From contig NW_026111752.1 in assembly GCF_024679095.1 (NCBI RefSeq), forward strand, positions 171,695 through 235,694: DNA of 64,000 bases, in the 5' to 3' direction. Below the pieces are notes generated by a model. The model saw only the letters and a list, made by a program, of their open reading frames with translations, had not been told where the DNA came from and ran no database searches. Source of the stretch: Eriocheir sinensis. Lineage: Eukaryota > Arthropoda > Malacostraca > Decapoda > Varunidae. The translations under genes and the position numbers were made by a program. Of this stretch, positions 22,498-33,965 are shown in pieces (the stretch's first letter is position 1; each line of letters begins with the position of its first letter).

Positions 22498-23123
22498 CAG
22501 GTAGATCATCTGTAGTTGCAGACACAGAGTGGACAGTGTGAACACAAGCTGGGGTGTGAGCTCTGTAGAGGATGTAGATGGACCTAAGATACAAAACAGC
22601 AACAAAAGCTTGCCATCAATGCCATGTTAGGTGTCATATTACTCTTGGAAATGATATTGCTTATTTTTCTATTAAAAGTTTTAAAAATCCCTACAGGTGT
22701 TATAAAATAAAGCTCTCTAGTCTCTGCCAATGGAACAATTAAGATTTGCTGCAGAAATTTTATAATTATATAACGGGTGATTTGCTGTTAACTTACCAGG
22801 TAGATCGTCTGTAGTTGCAGACACAGAGGGGACAGTGGGCACACAAGATGGGGGTGTGAGCTCTGTAGAGGATGTAGATGGACCTAAGATACAAAACATT
22901 GAAAACAACAACAAAAGGTTGCCATGTTAGAGGCAATAAATAATACTTGACAATGTTGTTGCTTACTTTAAAACTTAACAATAAAACTTTATGAGAATTC
23001 AACAATTGTAAATGGTGTTTTGCTGTTAACTTACCAGGTAGATCATCCGTGGTTGCAGACACGGAGGGGACATTGGGCACACAAGATGGGGGTGCAAGCT
23101 CTGTAGAGGATGGAGATGGAGAA
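22498..23123 (-). repeat. three tandemly duplicated 86-89-nt exons with introns
   Basis: Copies at 23123-23035, 22883-22797 and 22583-22498 share near-identical coding sequence (SSTELTPPSCVPTVPSVSAT, then TDDLPG) and flanking intron. Each has an AG acceptor (ttgtatcttag or ttcttctaag) and a GTAAGT donor. The middle copy is 87 nt, so it keeps phase. The 22583 copy has lost one base and the 23123 copy differs at its acceptor end. Confidence 0.85.
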
Positions 23124-23368
23124 CTTAGAAGAAGAAGAAAAACATACACACACATTGATGAGATATTTGACTAAATTAATTTCCCTTGTGTAATTCTTAC
23201 ACTTAGAAATTAAATATAGGCTACTGTATGATGACCGTCTTCCCTTACCTGATGGATTGCAAACAGTTGAGCCTGAGGATGCTGACTGCCACTGGGCTGC
23301 TTCTGTGCCTCCAAAATACTTTAACAGTGCTCCTGCGATGTTTAACAGAGCTTATGAGTTGACATAAA

Positions 23369-23874
23369 GGGTCTTTTCCGTTTGGCGTACAGCGCTAAAA
23401 GTAATTTTAATATAGATTTTTTTTATGTATTTTTGTCCGTAGAATCCGAATATCACAATATTTTTTTTGGAGAAATTAATAGTTTTTGAGTTATTTGCCT
23501 TTAAAGTTATTTTCTTCCTATCTATTACTGAAGGAATTCAAACTTTTAAAAAAAAAGTCGTAATATTCAGTATTATATACACCTGTAGAAAACATAAGCT
23601 TAGGTTAGGTTTGGTTAGGTTAGGTTAGGTTAGGGGTTAGGTTAGGTTAGGCTAGGTTAGGTTAGGTTAGGTTAGGTTAGGAGTTAGGTTAGGTTAGGTT
23701 AGGTTAGGGGTTAGGTTAGGTTATTTTGTAAGTTTTGTAAGTTTATTCTCCATGATTTCACTCTGAAAATACAGAAATATGTATTCGATAGGAAGAAAAT
23801 AACTTCAAAGGAAAATAACTTAAAAAACTATATTAAAATTAATTTTAGCGCTGTACGCCAAACGGAAAAGATCC
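23369..23874. mobile_element. foldback/MITE element with (TTAGG)n core (506 bp)
   Basis: Terminal inverted repeats gggtcttttccgtttggcgt and (right, minus strand) ggatcttttccgtttggcgt continue for about 45 bases. A further matching inner segment (aagttattttcttcctatc) makes a foldback of roughly 150 bases per arm. Perfect 8-bp target duplications gacataaa lie at 23361-23368 and 23875-23882. It sits in intron 1 of the hAT gene. Confidence 0.9.
23603..23730. repeat. interstitial arthropod telomeric repeat (TTAGG)n
   Basis: About 24 ttagg units with a few variants (ggggttagg, ggctagg, ggagttagg), in the centre of the foldback element. Confidence 0.95.
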
Positions 23875-24629
23875 GACATAAAAATATGTTCACAACTCAG
23901 TCAAAGTTAAATCTACACAAATATAAGCATGATAGCATTATTTAGGTTATTGTTACAAGATAAATTCTCTCATTTTTAACTAGCTAGCTAGTTGCTATTA
24001 GCGGATAAATTATCTCGTTTTTACCTAGCTAGCTAATTTGCTGTTAGTGGCTAGGCTACACAAATCTCTTGATAAACATTAGCCTACCAAACCAAAGCAA
24101 GTAATTAAACAAACATACCTTTATCTCGACATTTTTTCTCCTCTTCCTCTTTCTTCCTTTTTCTTTTCTCTGCCCCTGAGGGATATGTCCTTTTTTGTGA
24201 CATCGTTAGCCTAACAACCTATGTTAAGGATGCGCAGGGCACACTGCATGTCGGGAACCGTCAGTTGCACGTGTTTGTTGTTGTTTTTCTGGGCAGGAAG
24301 CGCCGGTGCAGTGAAGCCTTATAGTCCGGTGGGCGGTGGCTTAGCGAAAAAAAAAGTGACACGCTGGATTAAAGCAACAAACTTTGCACACTGGTTGTTT
24401 GGGTCCCATGGAAGAATATTAGAGGGTGGTGCCACCACCAGCACTCTATTGAAATTGTCTCTTTGTACAATAATATATCTTTGATCATATAGAAATCACT
24501 ATTTATACATGGGCGAAAAATAACAAATAGGCTACAATATATTTTTTATTGCTCTTGGGGGCCCCCTTGTGGCCTCGGGGCCCTAAGCCACCGCTTACTT
24601 CGCTTATGCGTCGGGCCGGCCCTCAGACT

Positions 24630-26013
24630 GCTCCTGCTGGGTGGCCTCTGGAGTTGAGGGCGATCTAATTGATAAAAAAACACACATTGAAAGAAATGCA
24701 GTTCCAGTCAACGTGCATATCAAGTTTATATCCACCCAAAACTTCAGATCAGAGATTGAGCAGGGCCTACAATCCTCGTCCTCTTGTGTGATCTTTAAAT
24801 AAGGAGCCTGTAGAATCTCGAGTACGACGCTGAGATCAATGTTTTGCTCCTCCTTCTTAGTCCGCCTCTGGATAGCTTTAATGTTTTCTTCTTTCTGGTA
24901 CTTCACTGCAAATTAAAGATAAAAGTACCCCATCAGCCAGAGTATTTCTATGAAACAGAACAATACAGCCATTTACATTTACAAAATTTGTGAATACTCA
25001 CGCGATATGGCCTTCAGACGTTGGCTCACGTCCTGCTTTTCCTCGGCATCGACCTGGTAAAGCTTCTCGGATGAGGTAGCCATACATTCAGTGGCACGTG
25101 TGCATCCTGACACGATCTTCCTTACATAATTGGCAGAGCAGGCATTATTATTGGTTTACAGAAAGCAAAGTGGTTTGTCCAATTCCTCAAAGTACTTGCA
25201 TATTGTAGACCCATTTATTGTGCTGAGAACTTCATCTCCAACCGCGTGGTTTACAACATCCTCTACCATTCGAACTTCAGCTTTTAGAGTTCCATCGACG
25301 AGGGATGTGTACGTTTTTAAGTATCTGTGAAAGTGGTCTGCAAAAGCCTTATCCCGTCACATGTTGTGACCTTTATGTCTCCACTAGATACATTCACAGT
25401 TAACAACTCTTCCCCTTAAGAGAGCTGTTGGGAGGTCTTCATAATCCTGCGAAATTCCTCTGATCTCCTTTTCATAAGGTGCACGTTGGTGACGTGTACT
25501 TCAATTCGCTTGACTGACTTGTCACACACGCTGCACCTTGTTAAAGAGTATCGGTTCTTTTGCTTGGATTTCCTGGGATACTGCGACTTGGCGGCTGTTT
25601 GCAGAAGCTTTGTCAGCTCTTTCTGCTTTACCTGCATTTGGGTTCTATCATCTTTGCTCAGGTACCGATGGCACTGTGCAAAGTGGCGTTTCAAGTTCAT
25701 CGTCTTGCCACTGCAGCCACCTAATGGGCATGGCTTCCTGCAAAGAAGATACAAGTGAGTGAGTGAATGAATATGCATGTATTGTAATGTCATTCTCAAC
25801 AATTTGTAGCAACTGGTCAAAGTGTGTGAAACTCAGAAATACTCACAGTGACCTGCTGAAGGTAGTGCGTTTCCTTGGCCGGGCCCGGTGCCTTCCAAGT
25901 CGTTCCTTCAGTTTCACGGCCTGTACCTTCTTCACAGCCCCCCATAAGTCCTCTGCTACCTCTAGGTAAACTGACTGCTTGTTTTAACATTGACAGTTCT
26001 CTTTCATGAGCCC

Positions 26014-26048
<35 letters not shown>

Positions 26049-26700
26049 GAACTCGCTGATTTCATTCAGAGTTGGGGGTTTCCCAACCTTCCCAAAGATG
26101 TCTTCATCGTGTTCCTCCCGTGACAGATCAAATCGTTTCGTGATGTCCTCGGGAATGTCTCTACTGGTAGAGGCCACTGCGTCTACTTGAGCTGCAGTCA
26201 GTTTGATTGAGGCACTGGAGGAATCAGAGGATGAGCCTGTTGCGATAGGAATTGTATCACATACACACTCATGCATATACGATAATCATAATATTTCCAC
26301 TCATATAACAGCCACCGTATTCATACCTTCCTTGGTGGAGTCTAGGTCAGATGAACAGGTCTCCTTAGCAGTGGCACCGCTGCCAGTTGCAATAAAAGAG
26401 AACCGTAGGTAAAGACAGTCAGAATTTGAATTGGCAATAGCACATATGTGTGTGTACTCACATGGCACTCCCAAGTCAAGAGCGTGCGGCTTCCGTCTCT
26501 TCTCCAAATCGTTGAGAAAGTTTCTCGTTGCTTTCTCTTCCTCGAAGGACAATGACTGCCTCAACCTCTTTTGAGAACTAACATATTCCTCCACAGTAAA
26601 CGAATTGTCGTCGCAAGAATCGGTCAACACTCGACAACTTAACCATTTTCCTGGTTAAGTTTTTACCCTGTAAGCTGTGGGGTAAAAGATAAAATGTTCA
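24630..26700 (-). pseudogene. tyrosine-recombinase-like element copy 1, N-terminal and linker exons
   Basis: Exons in minus order follow. 26640-26400 is an acidic N-terminus with SSQKRLRQSLSFEEEKATRN. 26240-26046 ends NEISEFF. 25990-25846 contains DLWGAVKKVQAVKLKERLGR. 25742-25416 holds a finger CPLGGCSGKTMNLKRHFAQC followed by H, and a second finger CSVCDKSVKRIEVHVTNVH. 25400-24996 contains GSTICKYFEELDKPLCFL. 24906-24700 starts MKYQKEENIKAIQRRTKKEE. The donor GTGAGT at about 24993 and acceptor tttgcag before 24906 define a phase-1 intron at the same codon as in copies 2 and 3. The catalytic block downstream is missing or unrecognisable. The gene is interrupted by the hAT element at 24624. 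Confidence 0.75.
26016..26044. repeat. poly-T tract
   Basis: 29 T, in or beside an intron of copy 1 on the minus strand. Confidence 0.95.
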
Positions 26701-26747
26701 AAGTTTCCATATAGCAGAGTAAAATGTTAACCTACGCGAAGTAGGTG

Positions 26748-28272
26748 GTTTGGAATCAGAGTTTTTCTTCTCATGTAGGCTAAGGTGGTCCACGGCACCA
26801 TTAATGGTGAACCCTTTAAGAGGGCTCCCCCATCTGCCAACCGGGGGACGTGCCCCTACGCTGTCTAGCCTCAGCATAGGAATCATTTTGGGCGTGTTAT
26901 TTTTTATTTATTTTTTTTTTTCAGAGCTCCGAAACGAGAGGACGGTTCTGACCGACGATATTGAGTGCAGCGTCACCCTCGGGATGCGTTATCGCACGGA
27001 GAGTGGAGTTACCATCACCAAGAGAGAGAGAGGGGTCGCTGCATTGAAGGCTGATCGCATTGGCAAACACTATAATAACATAATATGAAATGATAATAAT
27101 ATTATTATTATTAATGGTAGTCATGATAGCCAGTCAAAGCCACTCATAGCCGCGAATAGACCGTTTGAGCTTCCCGACAGTGTGAGTGAGCTCTATATCA
27201 AAGCTAATACGAGCAGACTGGCAAAAAATCATGTTTGATGGTAACTACGGTTACGCATCTCGAGGGTGACACCGCACGCAATGTCGTGGTAGCCCTTAGT
27301 TTCCGTCTGATCAGGCAGAGCTTCCGACAGGCAGTATCAATAATCGTCGGCAAAGCTTCGACTGCGCGTGCACGTTAACTACTGCTGCATCGGGCAGAGC
27401 ATCCGACATGCAGTATTCATAATCGTCGGCAGAGCATCGACAGCGCGTGCATGTTAATTATTGCTGCATCGGGCAGAGCATCCGACATGCAGTATTCATA
27501 ATCGTTGGCAGAACATCGACAGCGCGTGCATGTTAATTACTGCTGCATCGGGCAGAGCATCCGACGTGCAGTATTCATAATCGTCGGCAGAACATCGACA
27601 GCGCGTGCATGTTAATTACTGCTGCATCGGGCAGAGCATCCGACGTGCAGTATTCATAATCGTCGGCAAAGCTTCGACAGCTCGTGCAACCCCCTCTCTT
27701 TTATGAGAAGTTACACGGCATAAGCTGCAATCAGCCTTCAATGCAGCGACCCCTCTCTCTTTACGTGATGGTGACTCTACTCTCTGGGCGTTGACGCATT
27801 TCGAGGGTCACACCGCACGCAATATTGTCGGTAGCGCTTAGCTTCACCTGCTCGGACAGAGCTTCCGACAGGCAGTATCAATAATATGCATCTCGAGGGT
27901 GACAAATTACGCACAGTTGTCGGTAGCCCTTAGCCCAAATGGTTGCAAAGCTGAAACAGAAAGGAATTGACGGAAGGTCACCGCCAGGAGTGGAGCCTGT
28001 GGTTAAACATGACCAGACAAGGGGAACGTTACGAGGCCCAGATACAGGAAGGATTGACATGTTGAGGGCTGGCGCATGACTGAATTCTATATTATCGCAT
28101 GATGAAGTCATGACAACGATTGAATTAAAGAGTTGTCAGAATCCCCGCGCTAGGGCTATACAGCGTAAGGGCGCGTCCCCCGGTTGGCAGATGGGGGTGT
28201 CCTCTTCAAGGATGCACAGTAGAGTGCCGTTGACCAACATAGCCTATAAGAGAAGGAAAACTCTGATCTGCG
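26748..28272. mobile_element. nested inverted repeat with satellite core between two head-to-head gene copies
   Basis: The outer arms 26748-26878 and 28143-28272 are inverted copies (ccccatctgccaaccggggg and its complement). The inner arms 26968-27062 and 27727-27824 are a second inverted pair (ggtcgctgcattgaaggctg and its complement). Between them is a 79-bp tandem array. It could be a long-TIR transposon, or the shared 5' regions of the flanking head-to-head copies made by an inverted duplication. Confidence 0.8.
27300..27695. repeat. 79-bp tandem repeat, about 5 copies
   Basis: Units start tgctgcatcgggcagagcat at 27383, 27462, 27541 and 27620, an exact 79-base period, with a diverged unit before. 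Each unit holds two versions of a half-unit: gggcagagcatccgac and gtcggcagagcatcgac. Partial relatives recur at 27845-27935. Confidence 0.93.
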
Positions 28273-28339
28273 TAAGTTATTCATGTTAAAAAAATGTGAA
28301 CATATTAACATTCAGGTTTGGTCTTTTCAGGTCATATAA

Positions 28340-28900
28340 ACAGATCGTGACAAAACCTATAACTGGGTGAGCGAATACAAAGGCCTAAAAAGGCAACATG
28401 TAGAACTCTCTTCTGAATAAGAAGAGGCAGTGCTAGAGATCTAAAAAACGAGAACTCGCCAGAAGCCTACTGTGAATGACAAGAGAGAGATATTTCACAA
28501 GCTCATGTATCTGATGCATTTCTAAAATTCTTTGCATCTTTCCAGGGTGAACTTTTCAGCTGCCGCACAGCCAGGAGAAGCAGTAACTGCCACAAATTCA
28601 GGCAAGTTTCTGGTGACTCTGTGTATGATATTGTTATGGTGCATTAAATATGATGGGTTGTACATTTGTAAAAATACTTGCTCAACAAGAGTTTCCCACA
28701 CAGATTCTGCCCAGTCGTCACAGACTAGTGAGGACAGTGAAATGGTCGATGATCCAGAGACAAACACAGGAATGGACATTGGTATAGTGGGTTGCTCAAC
28801 AACTATTGAAATGTGTGAGAGCATCGAGATGGACCCTGTGATGAAAAACAGATCTGAAGGGCTTCCTCTCTCAGTTTATTCACCACCAGATTTGGCTTTC
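28340..28900 (+). pseudogene. tyrosine-recombinase-like element copy 2, N-terminal exons
   Basis: From about 28385 a frame with two stops reads LKRQHVELSSE-stop-EEAVLE, matching the N-terminus of copies 1 and 3 (LKRQHGSLYSSEEEALLAF in copy 3). Acidic exon-like stretches follow at 28545-28605 and 28700-28850 (SSQTSEDSEMVDDPETNTGM). The finger exons seen in the other copies are missing, replaced by the LINE fragment that begins near 28888. Confidence 0.6.
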
Positions 28901-29385
28901 ATCCTCTTTCACTGACCAGCCTGGTGAACAAGCCTACAACTTTGCTATCCTCAACGATCTAGAGCAGTTGGTCCAGCACCCTACACGAATTACCGACCGT
29001 TTTGGAGACCGGCCCAACATATTAGACCTCTTCCTTACCTCAAACCCATCTGCTTACTCTGTCAAACTGTTCTCTCCGTTGGACTCCTCCGGTCATAACC
29101 TTATTTTTGTATCCTGTCCTATCGCTCCTGTACACCCTCTGGACCCACCGAAGAGGCGATGTTTCTGGCATTTTGCTTCAGCTCGATGGAATGACCTGAG
29201 GATGTACTTTTCCGATTTCCCGTGGAATGTTTATTGCTTCCAGGAGCGAGACCCCTCTGTGTGTGCTCAGCGCATCACAGAGGTGATTGTCTCTGGAATG
29301 GAGGCATACATTCCACGTACTTTATCTACTCCTCACGCTAAAAAGCCTTGGTTTAATCACGCTTGTTCTCATGCTGTCAAATAAT
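28888..29385 (+). mobile_element. jockey-like LINE fragment (endonuclease C-terminus and linker)
   Basis: An open frame starting about [20 protein letters not shown], then [40 protein letters not shown] and [15 protein letters not shown], corresponds to the last part of the APE-type endonuclease (with an SGH at the usual SDH position) and the linker before the reverse transcriptase. It is flanked on both sides by sequence of tyrosine-recombinase-like copy 2, so it is an insertion or fusion. It has no poly-A. Confidence 0.8.
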
Positions 29386-31345
<1,960 letters not shown>

Positions 31346-31599
31346 AATGTTTAATCTAATATTCAACCTTAGGGTAAGGGTTGAAGGAATGAAAGTTATG
31401 GAGGACCAGTGTAAGGGATACTGGCAAAGGAAAAAACGAACCATTATTTTTTTGTTAACTTGAGTAATATGTATTGGATGGAAATGGATGTTACAAAGGG
31501 TGTTTGTTTCATTTTTCATATATCCATAATGCTCAATGTTGACATACTATCATTATTCATAGTTAGCTAGGGTCATCATTTCATTTAATCTTGCCTTTT

Positions 31600-31930
31600 C
31601 TCTCCGCATATCTGGCACCACTCTGGGGTTTTCCCCACCAGAGTATGAGACTGGTAACCTTGCCGTGGTGTGCCAGCTTAGCTACCTTGTGTGCTGTAAC
31701 CTTAGGGGAGCTATAGCCACAAGGATGACTGACTACCAATGACCAGTTTCAATAAACCACCTTTGGATCACGATCCAGGCTTGAGGTTTCGTCACGTAAC
31801 CCGATGGCGAAATCCTCCTGATCGAGCCTTGGTTCTGAGATGTTTATAGTTTCCTTGGCACTCTAAAAGAGTCATTAGGTGAAGCACCAAGCAAGCAAGA
31901 TATGTTCCCTACAAGTGATAGACTCTTTCC
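31600..31930 (-). repeat. interspersed repeat R400, copy 2
   Basis: Minus-strand copy of the 17575-17985 repeat, with small indels: ccaaggctcgatcagga, cgtgacgaaacctcaa, cacaaggtagctaagctggc and cttgtagggaacatatc. Confidence 0.85.
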
Positions 31931-32029
31931 AAGATTTGAAACTCGTAGAGAGACCGAATGGCCACACAATGGGGTGTGGACGGCAAAAGGTCCGCGTGGG
32001 AGGGAGACCCGTCTTCCATTGATAGAAAT

Positions 32030-32525
32030 ACCCTTACACGCACTTGGATATAACGAAAAAAAAAAATGAGTCAGGCATGTGGGAAATAATCCACCCGGAA
32101 GAGTATCCCTGATGCACACACCTTTATACACACTAGCGTAAAGAATTATCAATGTAAGGAGTGTCGAAAACAATCGGAAGAAAGGGTGCCCTTGATTGAT
32201 ACACTTTAACACACACTGGGGTAAAAACACTATGAATATCAGGAATGTGGGAAACAATCCACCCAGAAGAATATCCCTGATGCACACACCCTTACACACA
32301 CTGGTGTAAAGAATGATGCATTTAAGAAGTGTGGGAATCAATGGGAAGGGTGACCTTGATAGAAACACCCTCACACACACTGGGGTAAAAAAAAAAACTT
32401 TGAATGTCAGGAATGTGGGAAACAAGCTACCTAGAGGAGTATCCTTGATGCACACACCCTTACACACACTGGGCTAAATAACTATGAATTTAAAGACTGT
32501 GGAATTCATCCGGAAGGGTGACTTT
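32030..32525 (+). pseudogene. C2H2 zinc-finger array, decayed (copy 2)
   Basis: Related to 16540-17300: at least four linkers (acacccttacacacactgg) at 80-100-base spacing, with CGKQSTQKN-like and [18 protein letters not shown] finger halves on the plus strand. Heavily shifted. The 207-residue minus-strand open frame is a shadow of the repeat. Confidence 0.75.
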
Positions 32526-32529
32526 GATA

Positions 32530-33025
32530 GGACATCTCATGACTGCGTAGTCGTATTTTCAGTTCATTAGCATCGTCAAACACTAATATCGATGCACATT
32601 ATATAGAGACGCCTCACCCACTCCTACGGTCCAACAGGATTCAGCGTAGGCATATCTAAATTTTAAGTTTTTCCTAGTGCCATTCCATGACTAAAGGATC
32701 GTATTTTCAATTAATTAGACATTAAAATTAAAGCACATTAAATATACACTTGGGTAGCGTAGCTAGTATATCTAAAATTGAACATATACCTAGGGACATC
32801 TCATGAGTGCGTCATCGTATTTTCAGTGAATTAACTGTTCTTGGTCTTTTTTTTCACTCCTATAAAGTGCCGTGAGCGTCCTTAGATCCTACCGTCATGG
32901 GCTAAACTAGGGATGTACCGATACCCCAATATTTGACCGATACCGATACCGATACCTGTGCACTGATTTTTTTTTTCAACAGTTCCAGCAGCTAAAGGGA
33001 TTGATTGTTTGATTGATTTAAATTA
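32530..33025. other. no recognisable gene; short (ACCGAT)n run
   Basis: Contains the thrice-repeated phrase tcatg(a)ctgcgta..cgtattttca at about 32540, 32690 and 32800, and an accgat run at 32935-32958. Confidence 0.5.
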
Positions 33026-33188
33026 GGCGCCGCAACAGCCAGGGTCGTATGGCGCCGCATTCAATGAGTTAAAAACTAAAGAAAAGAAAAAACAAAACTA
33101 AAATAAAAGGGCTAAAAAAGGAACCTAAAAAAGTAAACTAAGAGCAAAGCCAAACAAAACGAGACGAAACAAATCACACAGAAAAAGG

Positions 33189-33866
33189 TCATAACTCATG
33201 GAGAAGGCCAGCCTTCTCCATAAAGAGAAGTACCTCATTTCCCGGGGAAAGGCATCTCCCTCCCACCATCAGCGAGAGACGGAATGATCCGTCTTCTCCC
33301 CGACACTGCGACAGGTATCGCACTCGCAGGTCCCCCAAACTGGGGCACTCGACCAGCAAGTGCCGCACGGTCAGGGGAACCAAGCAGTCATCACAATAAG
33401 GCTGCACTCCCCGGGACATGAGGTAACCATGTGTTAGACGCGTATGACCCGTCCGAAGACGGGTCAAGGCTGTCTGCGAGCGACGGTCACGGACACTTTC
33501 GTATGACCAAGGACGAGACACAGTCCTGGTAATCTCTCCCATTTTGGAAGTCGCACCCCGAGCATTCCACCTCTCCTGCCAACTGGCAAGAATTGCCTTG
33601 CGAATCTCTGGAAACATATATGTACATGGGACAACACTAGGAGGGGCAGCTCTAGCTGCTGCCTCCCTTGCAAGTCCATCAGCTCGTTCGTTCCCGTGTA
33701 CGCCAACGTGTCCTGGAACCCAACAAAACCCAACGCGATATCCCCCGTTGCTGAGCAAATACAGCCACTCGAGAGCAGATAAAACTAGGGGATTAACAGA
33801 GGGAGTAAAGGAGCCCAGCGCAGAAAGAGCGCTACGAGAATCACTAAAAATCATAAAAGAGTCCAC
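33189..33866 (-). pseudogene. RNase H domain and C-terminal zinc finger of I-clade LINE
   Basis: Frame with SDSRSALSAL and CWVPGHVGVHGNERADGLAR (the conserved His/Asn/Glu-Asp region of RNase H). It then has a Cys-Cys-His-Cys motif, YCDDCLVPLTVRHLLVECPS. The N-terminal RNase H strand with the first catalytic Asp is missing, because a small deletion joins FTAELSA to VLFTDYF around 33900. Cleavage activity would be lost. Confidence 0.85.
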
Positions 33867-33965
33867 GGGAAGCGTAAAAATAATCTGTAAAGAGGACTAT
33901 TGCAGACAGCTCTGCAGTAAATACAGAAGCAACAGAAGAAAGTGTTCAGTGTTCAGTGAAATGCT

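Larger units (their letters stand above)
20165..24203 (-). pseudogene. hAT transposase (TTF zinc finger, DUF4371-type, hATC), multi-exon, broken
   Basis: Exon 1 (24203-24119) begins MSQKRTYPSGAEKRKRKKEE and ends at a GT donor. Exon 2 is 23332-23249. Three duplicated exons follow (23123-23035, 22883-22797, 22583-22498), then the main frame (22403-21432). That frame has a TTF-type finger region (RSWLTYSRSKDAVYCFCCKL) and the start of the RNase H-like fold (YFAIILDCTPDMSHQEQMSV). Later frames (21597-20535) carry VAHSLNLVVSDVAK and LKSWSDTRWESRV. The last (20455-20162) is the hATC domain with SAERSFSKLKLIKNYLRSS. Frameshifts near 21430, 21150-21380 and 20500-20840 disable it. Confidence 0.88.
19800..24624 (-). 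mobile_element. ZMYM1-like hAT element (4.8 kb), nested in tyrosine-recombinase-like copy 1
   Basis: The ends carry related inverted sequences: aagggcccaagcctccatgg then ggggccctaagcg on the left, and on the minus strand from the right agggccggcccgacgcataa then gcttagggccccgaggcc. The flanks cagacag (left) and cagactg (right) are a candidate imperfect target duplication. Inside is a complete but broken transposase gene of the TTF-finger/DUF4371/hATC type. The insertion lies in what appears to be coding sequence of the older element. Confidence 0.8.

Noticed and set aside
27300..27695. CRISPR-like array
   Set aside because: A contiguous 79-bp tandem repeat without unique spacers, in a eukaryotic context.
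31844..32467. 207-residue minus-strand frame rich in Cys and Val
   Set aside because: The antisense reading of the zinc-finger-derived repeat; the periodic motif is explained by the plus-strand fingers.
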